NCBI GenBank assembly: GCA_035366835.1
Contig: DAOSIS010000021.1
Location: 1 to 56,931, forward strand
Length of the DNA: 56,931 bases
Origin: UBA6109 sp035366835
Lineage (GTDB): Bacteria > Desulfobacterota > Syntrophia > Syntrophales > UBA6109
Direction of reading: 5' to 3'
Below the pieces are notes generated by a model, which did no database searches, had not been told where the DNA came from, and saw nothing but the letters and a program-made list of their open reading frames with translations. The position numbers and the translations under genes were made by a program. Below, piece after piece: positions 8,164-14,960 of the stretch. The stretch's first letter is position 1, and each line of letters starts with the position of its first letter.

Positions 8164-9243
8164 ATGGAAGAGATATTTAAGAAGATCAAAGATATAGAGG
8201 ATCGATACCGCGAGCTGGAGGGGTTTCTCAGCGACCAGAGCGTGATCGGCAAACCCGGCATCTATCAGAAGTATGCCAAGGAGCACTCGGATCTGGAAGC
8301 GCTTGTTCATACGTACCGGGAATACGAAAAGCTCTGCAACCGGATTGACGAGGATCAGGCGCTGCTTCGGGAAAACGATGAGGAACTCAAGGAGATCGTC
8401 AAGGAGGAACTGCCGGCGCTGAAGGACAGGCGCCAGGCCCTTGAGGAGCGCCTCCGCGTCCTGCTGACTCCGAGGGATCCGAACGACGACAAGAACGTCG
8501 TGATGGAAATCCGCGCCGGCGCCGGCGGCGATGAAGCGGGCCTCTTCGCGGGCGATCTGTTCCGGATGTATGCGCGGTATGCCGAGTCCAACGGATGGAA
8601 AGTGGAGATCATCAGCCACACGCCTTCGGGCGGCGTGGGCGGCTTCAAGGAAATCATCGCGCTTGTCGAAGGCCGGGGGGCCTACAGCAAACTGAAGTAT
8701 GAAAGCGGCGTCCACCGCGTGCAGAGGGTCCCCGCGACCGAGGCCCAGGGCCGGATCCACACCTCCACGGTAACCGTGGCGATCCTCCCGGAGGCGCAGG
8801 ACGTCGAGATCCACATCGATCCGAACGAGTTGCGCATCGACGTCTATCACTCGAGCGGCCACGGCGGGCAGAGCGTCAATACGACGGACTCCGCCGTCCG
8901 GATCACGCATCTTCCGACGGGGCTCGTCGTGACCTGTCAGGATGAGAAATCGCAGCTCAAGAACAAGGCCAAGGCGATGAAGGTGCTGCGGTCGCGCCTG
9001 CTGGATATGGAAGTGGCCAGACAGAACGACGCCATCTCGAAGACCAGGCGCAGCCAGGTGGGGAGCGGCGACCGGAGCGAGCGGATCCGCACCTACAACT
9101 TTCCCCAGGGGAGGATCACGGATCACCGCATCGGGCTGACCATTTACAGCCTGGAAAACTTTCTCGACGGGGACATCCAGGCGATGGTCGACGCTCTGAG
9201 CGCGCACTACCAGACGGAGAGCCTCAAGCAGTCGGTCAACTGA
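8164..9243 (+). CDS. prfA: Peptide chain release factor 1
   Basis: Class I release factor that reads UAA and UAG and triggers peptidyl-tRNA hydrolysis. It is 359 residues long, as expected. The ribosomal GGQ motif is at 234-236 in HSSGHGGQSVNTTDSAVRI. The codon-recognition region reads RVPATEAQGRIH, the PxT tripeptide of RF1 rather than the SPF of RF2. Because RF1 reads UAG, and rho, rpsO, pilN and pilO in this window all end in TAG, UAG is a normal stop here. That matters for the amber codon in pilM. No strong Shine-Dalgarno is visible before ATG 8164. Confidence 0.97.
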   Translation: MEEIFKKIKDIEDRYRELEGFLSDQSVIGKPGIYQKYAKEHSDLEALVHTYREYEKLCNRIDEDQALLRENDEELKEIVKEELPALKDRRQALEERLRVLLTPRDPNDDKNVVMEIRAGAGGDEAGLFAGDLFRMYARYAESNGWKVEIISHTPSGGVGGFKEIIALVEGRGAYSKLKYESGVHRVQRVPATEAQGRIHTSTVTVAILPEAQDVEIHIDPNELRIDVYHSSGHGGQSVNTTDSAVRITHLPTGLVVTCQDEKSQLKNKAKAMKVLRSRLLDMEVARQNDAISKTRRSQVGSGDRSERIRTYNFPQGRITDHRIGLTIYSLENFLDGDIQAMVDALSAHYQTESLKQSVN

Positions 9244-9274
9244 CGGCACGATTTCCCCGCTGGCGGGGTCCATC

Positions 9275-10126
9275 ATGAAGGTTCATCATCTCCTGAACGA
9301 AACGGCTTCGTCTCTTTCGCAGGCGGGATTTTCCTCCCCCGCACTGGACGCTGAAGTCCTCCTGATGGAGGTCCTTGGCGCGTCGAGAACCGACCTGTAC
9401 CTCCGGGCAGAGAGGGAGGTCTCTCCGGAGGAGCAGCGCGCCTTCGGCGAGCTCGTCAAGCGGCGCCTCACCGGAGAACCCGTCGCCTATCTGTCCGGCC
9501 GGAGGGAATTCTGGTCTCTCGATCTCGAGGTCGGCCCGGCGGTCCTGGTGCCGCGGCCGGAGACGGAAATCCTCGTCGAGGAAGTCCTCCGGTTCGCCTC
9601 CGGGACGGAAGGCGGCACGCTGCGCATTGCAGATGTCGGGACCGGGAGCGGCGCAGTCGCCCTGGCCCTTGCCGGTGCCCTGGAGAGGGTGCAGATCGTT
9701 GCCACGGACGTTTCGCGCGAGGCCCTTGCCGTCGCTTCCCGGAATGCGCGCCGGCTCCGCGTTCAGGACAGGGTATCCTTCCTCGCCGGCGACCTGCTTG
9801 AACCGTTGTGCGGGAGCTTCGACTGCATCGTCTCCAATCCGCCCTATCTGTCTGAAGGAGAGTTTTCTTCCCTGATGAGGGACGTCCGCGAATTCGAGCC
9901 GCGGGAGGCACTCGTGGCCGGACGCGAGGGTACGGAGATGCACCGGCGGCTGATCGGAACGGCGCGAATGCACCTTCGCCGGGGCGGCCGCCTGTTCCTG
10001 GAAATCGGTCCCGACCAGAAAACGCAGGTCGAGGCGCTGTTTCTCGACGGCGGGTATTACGGGGATATCCGGTTCCGCAGGGATTACGGTGGCCTGTGGA
10101 GGGTGGCGTCCGCCGCGCATGTCTGA
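9275..10126 (+). CDS. prmC: Peptide chain release factor N5-glutamine methyltransferase
   Basis: SAM-dependent enzyme that methylates the GGQ glutamine of release factors (Gln236 in the RF1 encoded just upstream), raising termination efficiency. The 283 residues have an N-terminal helical substrate-binding domain (about 1-85), the SAM motif ADVGTGSGAVAL (about 114-125), and the catalytic NPPY at 188-191 that orients the target amide. The C-terminus is normal in length. The gap to prfA is 31 nt, so they are likely co-transcribed. murA follows after 50 nt. Confidence 0.95.
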   Translation: MKVHHLLNETASSLSQAGFSSPALDAEVLLMEVLGASRTDLYLRAEREVSPEEQRAFGELVKRRLTGEPVAYLSGRREFWSLDLEVGPAVLVPRPETEILVEEVLRFASGTEGGTLRIADVGTGSGAVALALAGALERVQIVATDVSREALAVASRNARRLRVQDRVSFLAGDLLEPLCGSFDCIVSNPPYLSEGEFSSLMRDVREFEPREALVAGREGTEMHRRLIGTARMHLRRGGRLFLEIGPDQKTQVEALFLDGGYYGDIRFRRDYGGLWRVASAAHV

Positions 10127-10176
10127 GGAGTCACATTTCCCCGCAGTCCTTGCGGAAGAGACAGGAGGAGTAGGGC

Positions 10177-11427
10177 ATGGACAAGATGGTCATCCAGGGG
10201 GGGCGCAGGCTGAACGGCGAGGTCCGCATCAGCGGCGCGAAGAACGCCGCGCTGCCGATTCTGATGTCGTCGCTGCTGGCGGACGGCTGGAACATCTACC
10301 ACAATATCCCGGATCTGCTGGACATCAAGACCGTCTGCAAACTCCTGGCGAACCTGGGCGCGCAAATCGAACCGGGATCCGTAACCCGTATCAACGCAGG
10401 GAATGCGATCCGCTGCGAAGCCCCCTATGACCTCGTCAAGACGATGCGGGCCTCTGTTCTCGTCCTGGGGCCGCTTGTGGCCCGGTTCGGGGAGGCCCGG
10501 GTATCGCTGCCCGGGGGCTGCGCGATCGGTGCGAGACCCGTGAATCTCCATATCAAGGCCCTGCAGGAGATGGGCGCAGAAGTGGAACTTCGGGACGGCT
10601 ACGTACACGCCAAGGCAAAAAGGCTTCGGGGCGCGAAGATCTATTTCGACATCTCCACCGTGGGCGGAACGGAGAACATCCTGATGGCCGCCTGTCTCGC
10701 CGACGGGGTCACCGAAATCAAGAACGCCGCGCGCGAGCCGGAGGTCGTCAACCTGGCGGATGTCCTGGGCGCCATGGGAGCGAAGATCACCGGCGCCGGC
10801 ACGGATGTCATCCGGGTGGAGGGGATTTCCAAGCTGCATCCTGCCGATGTGACGGTGATCCCGGATCGGATCGAGACGGGGACTTTTCTCATCGCCGCAG
10901 GCATCACCGGCGGCGACGTATCGATCCAGGGGTGCGAACCGTCCCATCTGGATGCCCTGATTGCCAAATTGCGTGAAGCGGGGATGGGCATCGATCCCAT
11001 CCCGGGCGGACTGCGGGCCAGGGGGGGGGAGCGCCTTCGCAGCGTGGACGTCAAGACCCTGCCCTATCCGGGTTTCCCGACGGACCTGCAGGCCCAGGTC
11101 ATGGTCCTCATGGCCCTCTCCGCGGGGTCCGGCACCGTCACGGAGACGGTCTTCGAAAACCGCTTCATGCACGTCGCGGAACTGACGAGAATGGGTGCCG
11201 ATATCCAGGTGAAGGGCAATACCGCCGTCGTGCGGGGCGTTCCGAAGCTCCGGGGCGCGCCGGTCATGGCGACGGACCTGCGCGCCTCGGCCTCGCTGAT
11301 CCTGGCGGGGCTGGCCGCCGAGGGGACCACCGAGCTGTCGCGGGTGTATCACATCGACCGGGGATATGAGCGGGTCGAAAAGAAGTTTTCGGCGCTGGGC
11401 GCGGACATCTCGCGGGTAAAGGGGTGA
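10177..11427 (+). CDS. murA: UDP-N-acetylglucosamine 1-carboxyvinyltransferase
   Basis: Catalyses the first committed step of peptidoglycan synthesis, transferring enolpyruvate from PEP to UDP-GlcNAc. It is 416 residues long, as usual for the family. The active-site loop contains Cys115 in SLPGGCAIGARPVN, the residue targeted by fosfomycin; it is Cys rather than the Asp of naturally resistant enzymes. The N-terminal ISGAKNAALPIL motif, with the catalytic Lys and Asn, is intact. The ATG follows AGGAGTAGGGC. The hisD start is 1 nt beyond the murA stop, so translation is probably coupled. This murA-hisD order is frequent in Proteobacteria and their relatives. Confidence 0.97.
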   Translation: MDKMVIQGGRRLNGEVRISGAKNAALPILMSSLLADGWNIYHNIPDLLDIKTVCKLLANLGAQIEPGSVTRINAGNAIRCEAPYDLVKTMRASVLVLGPLVARFGEARVSLPGGCAIGARPVNLHIKALQEMGAEVELRDGYVHAKAKRLRGAKIYFDISTVGGTENILMAACLADGVTEIKNAAREPEVVNLADVLGAMGAKITGAGTDVIRVEGISKLHPADVTVIPDRIETGTFLIAAGITGGDVSIQGCEPSHLDALIAKLREAGMGIDPIPGGLRARGGERLRSVDVKTLPYPGFPTDLQAQVMVLMALSAGSGTVTETVFENRFMHVAELTRMGADIQVKGNTAVVRGVPKLRGAPVMATDLRASASLILAGLAAEGTTELSRVYHIDRGYERVEKKFSALGADISRVKG

Positions 11428-11428
11428 C

Positions 11429-12724
11429 ATGAAGCCGATCCGTACGGGCGATCCCGCCTTTGAAAGGCTGTTCGATCGCATCAGGAAAAGGGGAAAGGTC
11501 TTCGACGAAGAATTGCTGCGTACCGTGCAGGCGATCGTTCAGGACGTCGCCGCAAGGGGTGATGAGGCCCTCTTCGAATACACGGAGCGCTTCGACGGCT
11601 GCCGCCTGGATTCCCGGAGCGCGGTCGTCTCGCAGGAGGAATGGGACGAGGCTGCGGCCGGCGTGGCCGCTGAGGATGCCGCGGCGCTGCGTATCGCGGC
11701 GGACAGAATCGAGCGATTTCACCGCCACCAGGTTTCAGAGGGCTGGTTCTCCCGCGAGAAAGACGGTGTGGGGTGGGGGCAGCGGCTCCTGCCGCTGCAG
11801 CGGGTAGGCATCTATGCCCCGGGGGGGCTTGCGGTCTATCCGTCGACCGTGCTCATGGCGGCGATTCCAGCCCGTCTTGCCGGGGTGGAGGAAATCTATC
11901 TGGTTTCACCCAGCAAGGGCAGGGTGGTACAGCCGCTGATCGCCGCCGCCGCCCGCATCGCCGGTGTGACCGGGATCTTCAAGGTCGGAGGAGCCCAGGC
12001 GATTGCCGCCCTGGCCTTCGGGACCCGAACAGTGCCCGCCGTAGACAAGATCGTCGGTCCGGGTAACGCCTATGTGGCGGCAGCCAAGCGGCTCGTCTAC
12101 GGGATCGTGGGCGTGGACATGGTCGCAGGTCCCAGTGAGATCTTGATCGTCTCGGACGGCCGTACACCCGCCGCCTGGATCGCGGCGGATCTGCTCGCCC
12201 AGGCGGAACATGACGAGACGGCCAGCGCCGTCCTGGTGACGCCGAATGAGACATTCGCCGGCGAAGTGGCCCTGGAGGTCGACAGGCAACTGGAGCATCT
12301 GCCGCGGAAAGCGATCGCGGTCCGCTCCCTGGAGGACTTCGGTGCGATCGTCATTGCCGAAAGTCTCGCTGACGCCATGGAAATGGCCAATCGCTTCTCC
12401 CCGGAGCACCTCGAATTGTGCCTCGAGGACCCCGAGAGTGTCCTCCCCCGCGTCCGTCATGCCGGCGCCGTTTTTCTCGGGTCCTACACACCCGAAGCCG
12501 TCGGAGACTATCTGGGGGGGCCCAATCATATCCTGCCGACGGGAGGGACGGCCCGATTCGCCTCCCCTCTGGGCGTTTATGATTTCGTGAGGAGGATGAG
12601 TGTCCTTTCCTTTTCCGCCGCAGCCCTTGCGGGATACGGCGGGCCCGCCGTCCGGCTGGCGGAGCGGGAGGGTCTGCAGGGACACGGCAGATCCATCGCC
12701 GTGAGAACGGAGGCGGAAAAGTGA
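11429..12724 (+). CDS. hisD: Histidinol dehydrogenase
   Basis: Zn2+- and NAD-dependent enzyme for the last two oxidations of histidine synthesis (histidinol to histidine). The 431 residues carry the family signatures: GIYAPGGLAVYPSTVLM (about 128), VGGAQAIAALAFGT (about 190), VDKIVGPGNAYVAAAK, the metal- and substrate-binding PSEILIV, the AQAEHDE segment, and the catalytic Glu-His pair in RFSPEHLE. It is coupled to murA. The only other histidine gene in the window is hisC, 21 kb away, so histidine genes are dispersed in this genome. The unit ends before the tRNA-Gly promoter. Confidence 0.96.
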   Translation: MKPIRTGDPAFERLFDRIRKRGKVFDEELLRTVQAIVQDVAARGDEALFEYTERFDGCRLDSRSAVVSQEEWDEAAAGVAAEDAAALRIAADRIERFHRHQVSEGWFSREKDGVGWGQRLLPLQRVGIYAPGGLAVYPSTVLMAAIPARLAGVEEIYLVSPSKGRVVQPLIAAAARIAGVTGIFKVGGAQAIAALAFGTRTVPAVDKIVGPGNAYVAAAKRLVYGIVGVDMVAGPSEILIVSDGRTPAAWIAADLLAQAEHDETASAVLVTPNETFAGEVALEVDRQLEHLPRKAIAVRSLEDFGAIVIAESLADAMEMANRFSPEHLELCLEDPESVLPRVRHAGAVFLGSYTPEAVGDYLGGPNHILPTGGTARFASPLGVYDFVRRMSVLSFSAAALAGYGGPAVRLAEREGLQGHGRSIAVRTEAEK

Positions 12725-12755
12725 CGACCCGTGGAGGAAATGCCGGAAAAAATTC

Positions 12756-12783
12756 TTGACAAAACCAGGCCGTTGAATAAAAC
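12756..12783 (+). promoter_or_regulatory. Predicted promoter of tRNA-Gly and possibly the rimP operon
   Basis: TTGACA at 12756-12761 is followed by an A/T-rich -10 region (GAATAAAAC, about 12775-12783). A GC hairpin with arms CCCACC and GGTGGG (about 12787-12808) sits between this promoter and the tRNA. Confidence 0.5.
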
Positions 12784-12827
12784 TTCCCCACCTGTTTCAG
12801 GGGTGGGCTGTCGCAGTATTTCCATGA

Positions 12828-12902
12828 GCGGGCGTAATTCAGTGGTAGAATGTCAGCTTCCCAAGCTGGACGTCGTGGGTTCGAGCCCCATCGCCCGCTC
12901 CA
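12828..12902 (+). tRNA. tRNA-Gly, anticodon CCC
   Basis: A full cloverleaf is visible. The acceptor stem is GCGGGCG (12828-12834) with CGCCCGC (12892-12898). The anticodon stem is TCAGC/GCTGG with loop TTCCCAA, giving anticodon CCC for codon GGG. The T-loop motif is GGTTCGAGCC, the discriminator is T, and CCA (12900-12902) is encoded. It takes the position held by the initiator tRNA metY at the head of the rimP-nusA-infB operon in E. coli. A strong terminator-like hairpin separates it from rimP. Confidence 0.96.
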
Positions 12903-12985
12903 TTTCATTCGACTAGCCAAATTTTGCTTGCAATTCCCCCCGATCCGTGTTACGGGCAACGTCATCTTCGTGGAGTTCCTGACGA

Positions 12986-13010
12986 GTGGGCTAAAGCCCA
13001 CTTTTTTTTT
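12986..13010 (+). terminator. Intrinsic terminator or attenuator between tRNA-Gly and rimP
   Basis: Stem GTGGGC (12986-12991) / GCCCAC (12996-13001) with loop TAAA, followed by nine T (13002-13010). It ends the tRNA transcript 83 nt downstream of the CCA. Only 43 nt separate it from the rimP start and I see no second promoter in that gap, so rimP-nusA-infB must be transcribed by read-through. NusA, encoded downstream, acts on such hairpins, which makes an autoregulatory attenuator plausible. A rimP leader element is known in other proteobacteria; whether this one is homologous needs a covariance-model search. Confidence 0.85.
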
Positions 13011-13053
13011 CCGGAAGAAGACTGCAGAAAGGGTTGACGGGCGGACGCGAAAC

Positions 13054-13557
13054 GTGACGGAACCGGGATCGGCTTACAAAGAGGAGATCTGGAAACTGGC
13101 GGAACCGGTGGCTGAATCCCTCGGGATGGAGGTCATCCAGATCGAGTGCGTCCGGATGAAAAGCCGGTGGATCGTGCGCGTGTATCTGGACAAGGACGGA
13201 GGCGTGACGCTCGACGACTGCTCCCGGCTCAGCGGACAACTGGGCGATGTTCTCGCCGCCCATGATCTGCCGCCGGGGCCCTATACGCTCGAAGTGTCGT
13301 CACCCGGGCCGGACCGGCCTTTGGGCAGGGACAAGGATTTTGTAACGTATATCGGGCAGCGAATCCGGATCCGGCTCCGCGACAAGCTGGAAGGGACGAG
13401 GCATTTCCGCGGAAAACTGGTCGATTTCATTGCGGACGGGGACCGCAAGGTCGTCGTGCTTGAGGTGGGGGACAGGAAAGTCCGTATCCCGCGGGAGTCC
13501 GTCTGGAAGGCGAACCTGGACGAAGACCAGGACGACGGCTCCCCGGACGCCCCGTGA
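13054..13557 (+). CDS. rimP: Ribosome maturation factor RimP
   Basis: Needed for 30S subunit assembly. The protein has 167 residues from GTG 13054; the frame is open further upstream but reads through the terminator, so this start is favoured. It has the two-domain RimP layout: an N-terminal alpha/beta domain with the conserved LEVSSPGPDRPL segment (about 82-93), and a C-terminal SH3-like barrel (about 96-155). An acidic tail (LDEDQDDGSPD) ends the protein. It is the first gene of the nusA-infB operon, as in most bacteria. Confidence 0.93.
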   Translation: MTEPGSAYKEEIWKLAEPVAESLGMEVIQIECVRMKSRWIVRVYLDKDGGVTLDDCSRLSGQLGDVLAAHDLPPGPYTLEVSSPGPDRPLGRDKDFVTYIGQRIRIRLRDKLEGTRHFRGKLVDFIADGDRKVVVLEVGDRKVRIPRESVWKANLDEDQDDGSPDAP

Positions 13558-13644
13558 GGGCGGCGAATCTTTGGACAGGAAACAGGGCACGGCGGGAAGA
13601 AAGAATCGAAAGGCGGGGCACTTGAAAGCAGGAGGAGTGTTTGC

Positions 13645-14907
13645 ATGTATCCGGAGTTGAAGCGTCTGATCGAGCAGATGGGCAAAGATCGGGGAATCGA
13701 TAAGCAGATCATCATTGAGGCGCTGGAAGCCGCCATGTTGACAGCGGCCCGTAAGAAGCTGGGCATGCAGGTGGATATCGAATCTCACTACAACGATGAA
13801 GCCGGTGAGATCGAGGTGTTCCAGTTCAAGAAGGTTGTGGAGAAAGTGATCGATCCCGAGATGCAGATCTCGATCGCGGAAGCGCGAAAGACTCTGGACG
13901 AAGAGGCGGAACTGGGAGACAGCCTCGGCATGAAGATCGACACCTCGACATTCGGCAGGATCGCCGTGCAAACCGCCAAACAGATCATCATCCAGAAGGT
14001 GAAGGATGCGGAGCGCGACAACATCTACGACGAGTACAAGGACCGCAAGGGTGAACTGGTGAACGGGTTCGTTCAGAGGTTCGAAGGCGGCAATATCATC
14101 GTCAATCTGGGGCGGGCGGAAGGCGTCGTTCCCATCTCCGAACAGATTCAGCGTGAGACCTACAAGCGGGGGGAGCGCATCCGCGCCTATCTTTTCGATG
14201 TGAAGAAAATCTCCAAGGGACCCCAGATCATCCTTTCCCGTTCCCACCCCGGTTTTCTGAAAGCGCTCTTCGAAATGGAGGTTCCGGAAATCTCCGAGGG
14301 GCTGATCGAGATTGTCAATGTGTCCCGCGAACCGGGGAAGCGGGCAAAGATCTCCGTACGGACGAAGGACAGGGACATCGATCCCGTCGGCGCCTGCGTA
14401 GGCATGCGGGGAGCGCGCGTGCAAAGTGTTGTCCAGGAGCTGAAAGGGGAAAAGATCGACATCGTTCCCTATTCCGACGACCAGGCGAAGTATGTCTGCT
14501 CGGCCCTCTCTCCGGCCAAGGTCAGCAAGGTCTTTATGGATGACGAGACCCGCGCGATGGAAGTGATTGTCCCCGACGACCAGCTGTCGCTGGCCATCGG
14601 GAAAAACGGCCAGAACGTCCGACTGGCGGCGCGTCTGACGGGGTGGAAGATCGACGTGAAGAGTGAAACGATGGCGTCGACGCAGGAGGACGAGGGCTAC
14701 AAGTCGCTCATGAAGATTCCCGGTGTCGGGGAAAAGATGGCGGAAAAACTGTTTCGGGAAGGTCTGAAGAGTGTGGCCACGGTCGCCGCAGCCGATCCGG
14801 CCATGCTTTCGTCTCTGCCGGGAGTGGGAGAAAGGACGGCCGCGGTCTGGATTGAAGAAGCGGCCAAGATCATCGACCAGGAACTGAACGCGAAGAAAGA
14901 GTCGTAG
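13645..14907 (+). CDS. nusA: Transcription termination/antitermination factor NusA
   Basis: Binds RNA polymerase and nascent RNA, promoting pausing, intrinsic termination and rRNA antitermination. The 420 residues show the N-terminal polymerase-binding domain (1-125), an S1 domain (about 135-200), KH1 with VGMRGARVQSV (about 251-261) and KH2 with AIGKNGQNVRLA (about 316-327). The C-terminal region carries helix-hairpin-helix motifs (IPGVGEKMAEKLF at about 357 and LPGVGERTAAVW). This C-terminus is shorter than the E. coli AR1/AR2 region and is typical of Desulfobacterota. The ATG follows AGGAGGAG. No ylxR gene follows, unlike in Bacillus. Confidence 0.96.
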   Translation: MYPELKRLIEQMGKDRGIDKQIIIEALEAAMLTAARKKLGMQVDIESHYNDEAGEIEVFQFKKVVEKVIDPEMQISIAEARKTLDEEAELGDSLGMKIDTSTFGRIAVQTAKQIIIQKVKDAERDNIYDEYKDRKGELVNGFVQRFEGGNIIVNLGRAEGVVPISEQIQRETYKRGERIRAYLFDVKKISKGPQIILSRSHPGFLKALFEMEVPEISEGLIEIVNVSREPGKRAKISVRTKDRDIDPVGACVGMRGARVQSVVQELKGEKIDIVPYSDDQAKYVCSALSPAKVSKVFMDDETRAMEVIVPDDQLSLAIGKNGQNVRLAARLTGWKIDVKSETMASTQEDEGYKSLMKIPGVGEKMAEKLFREGLKSVATVAAADPAMLSSLPGVGERTAAVWIEEAAKIIDQELNAKKES

Positions 14908-14960
14908 TTGTCGGATCTTTTCGAAGCCGTGCGTTGCACGAAAGGGCGGGAGTCTCAGGG

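Noticed and set aside
12850..13053. N-terminal extension of rimP
   Set aside because: The open frame would read through the tRNA 3' half and the terminator; GTG 13054 starts the conserved part.
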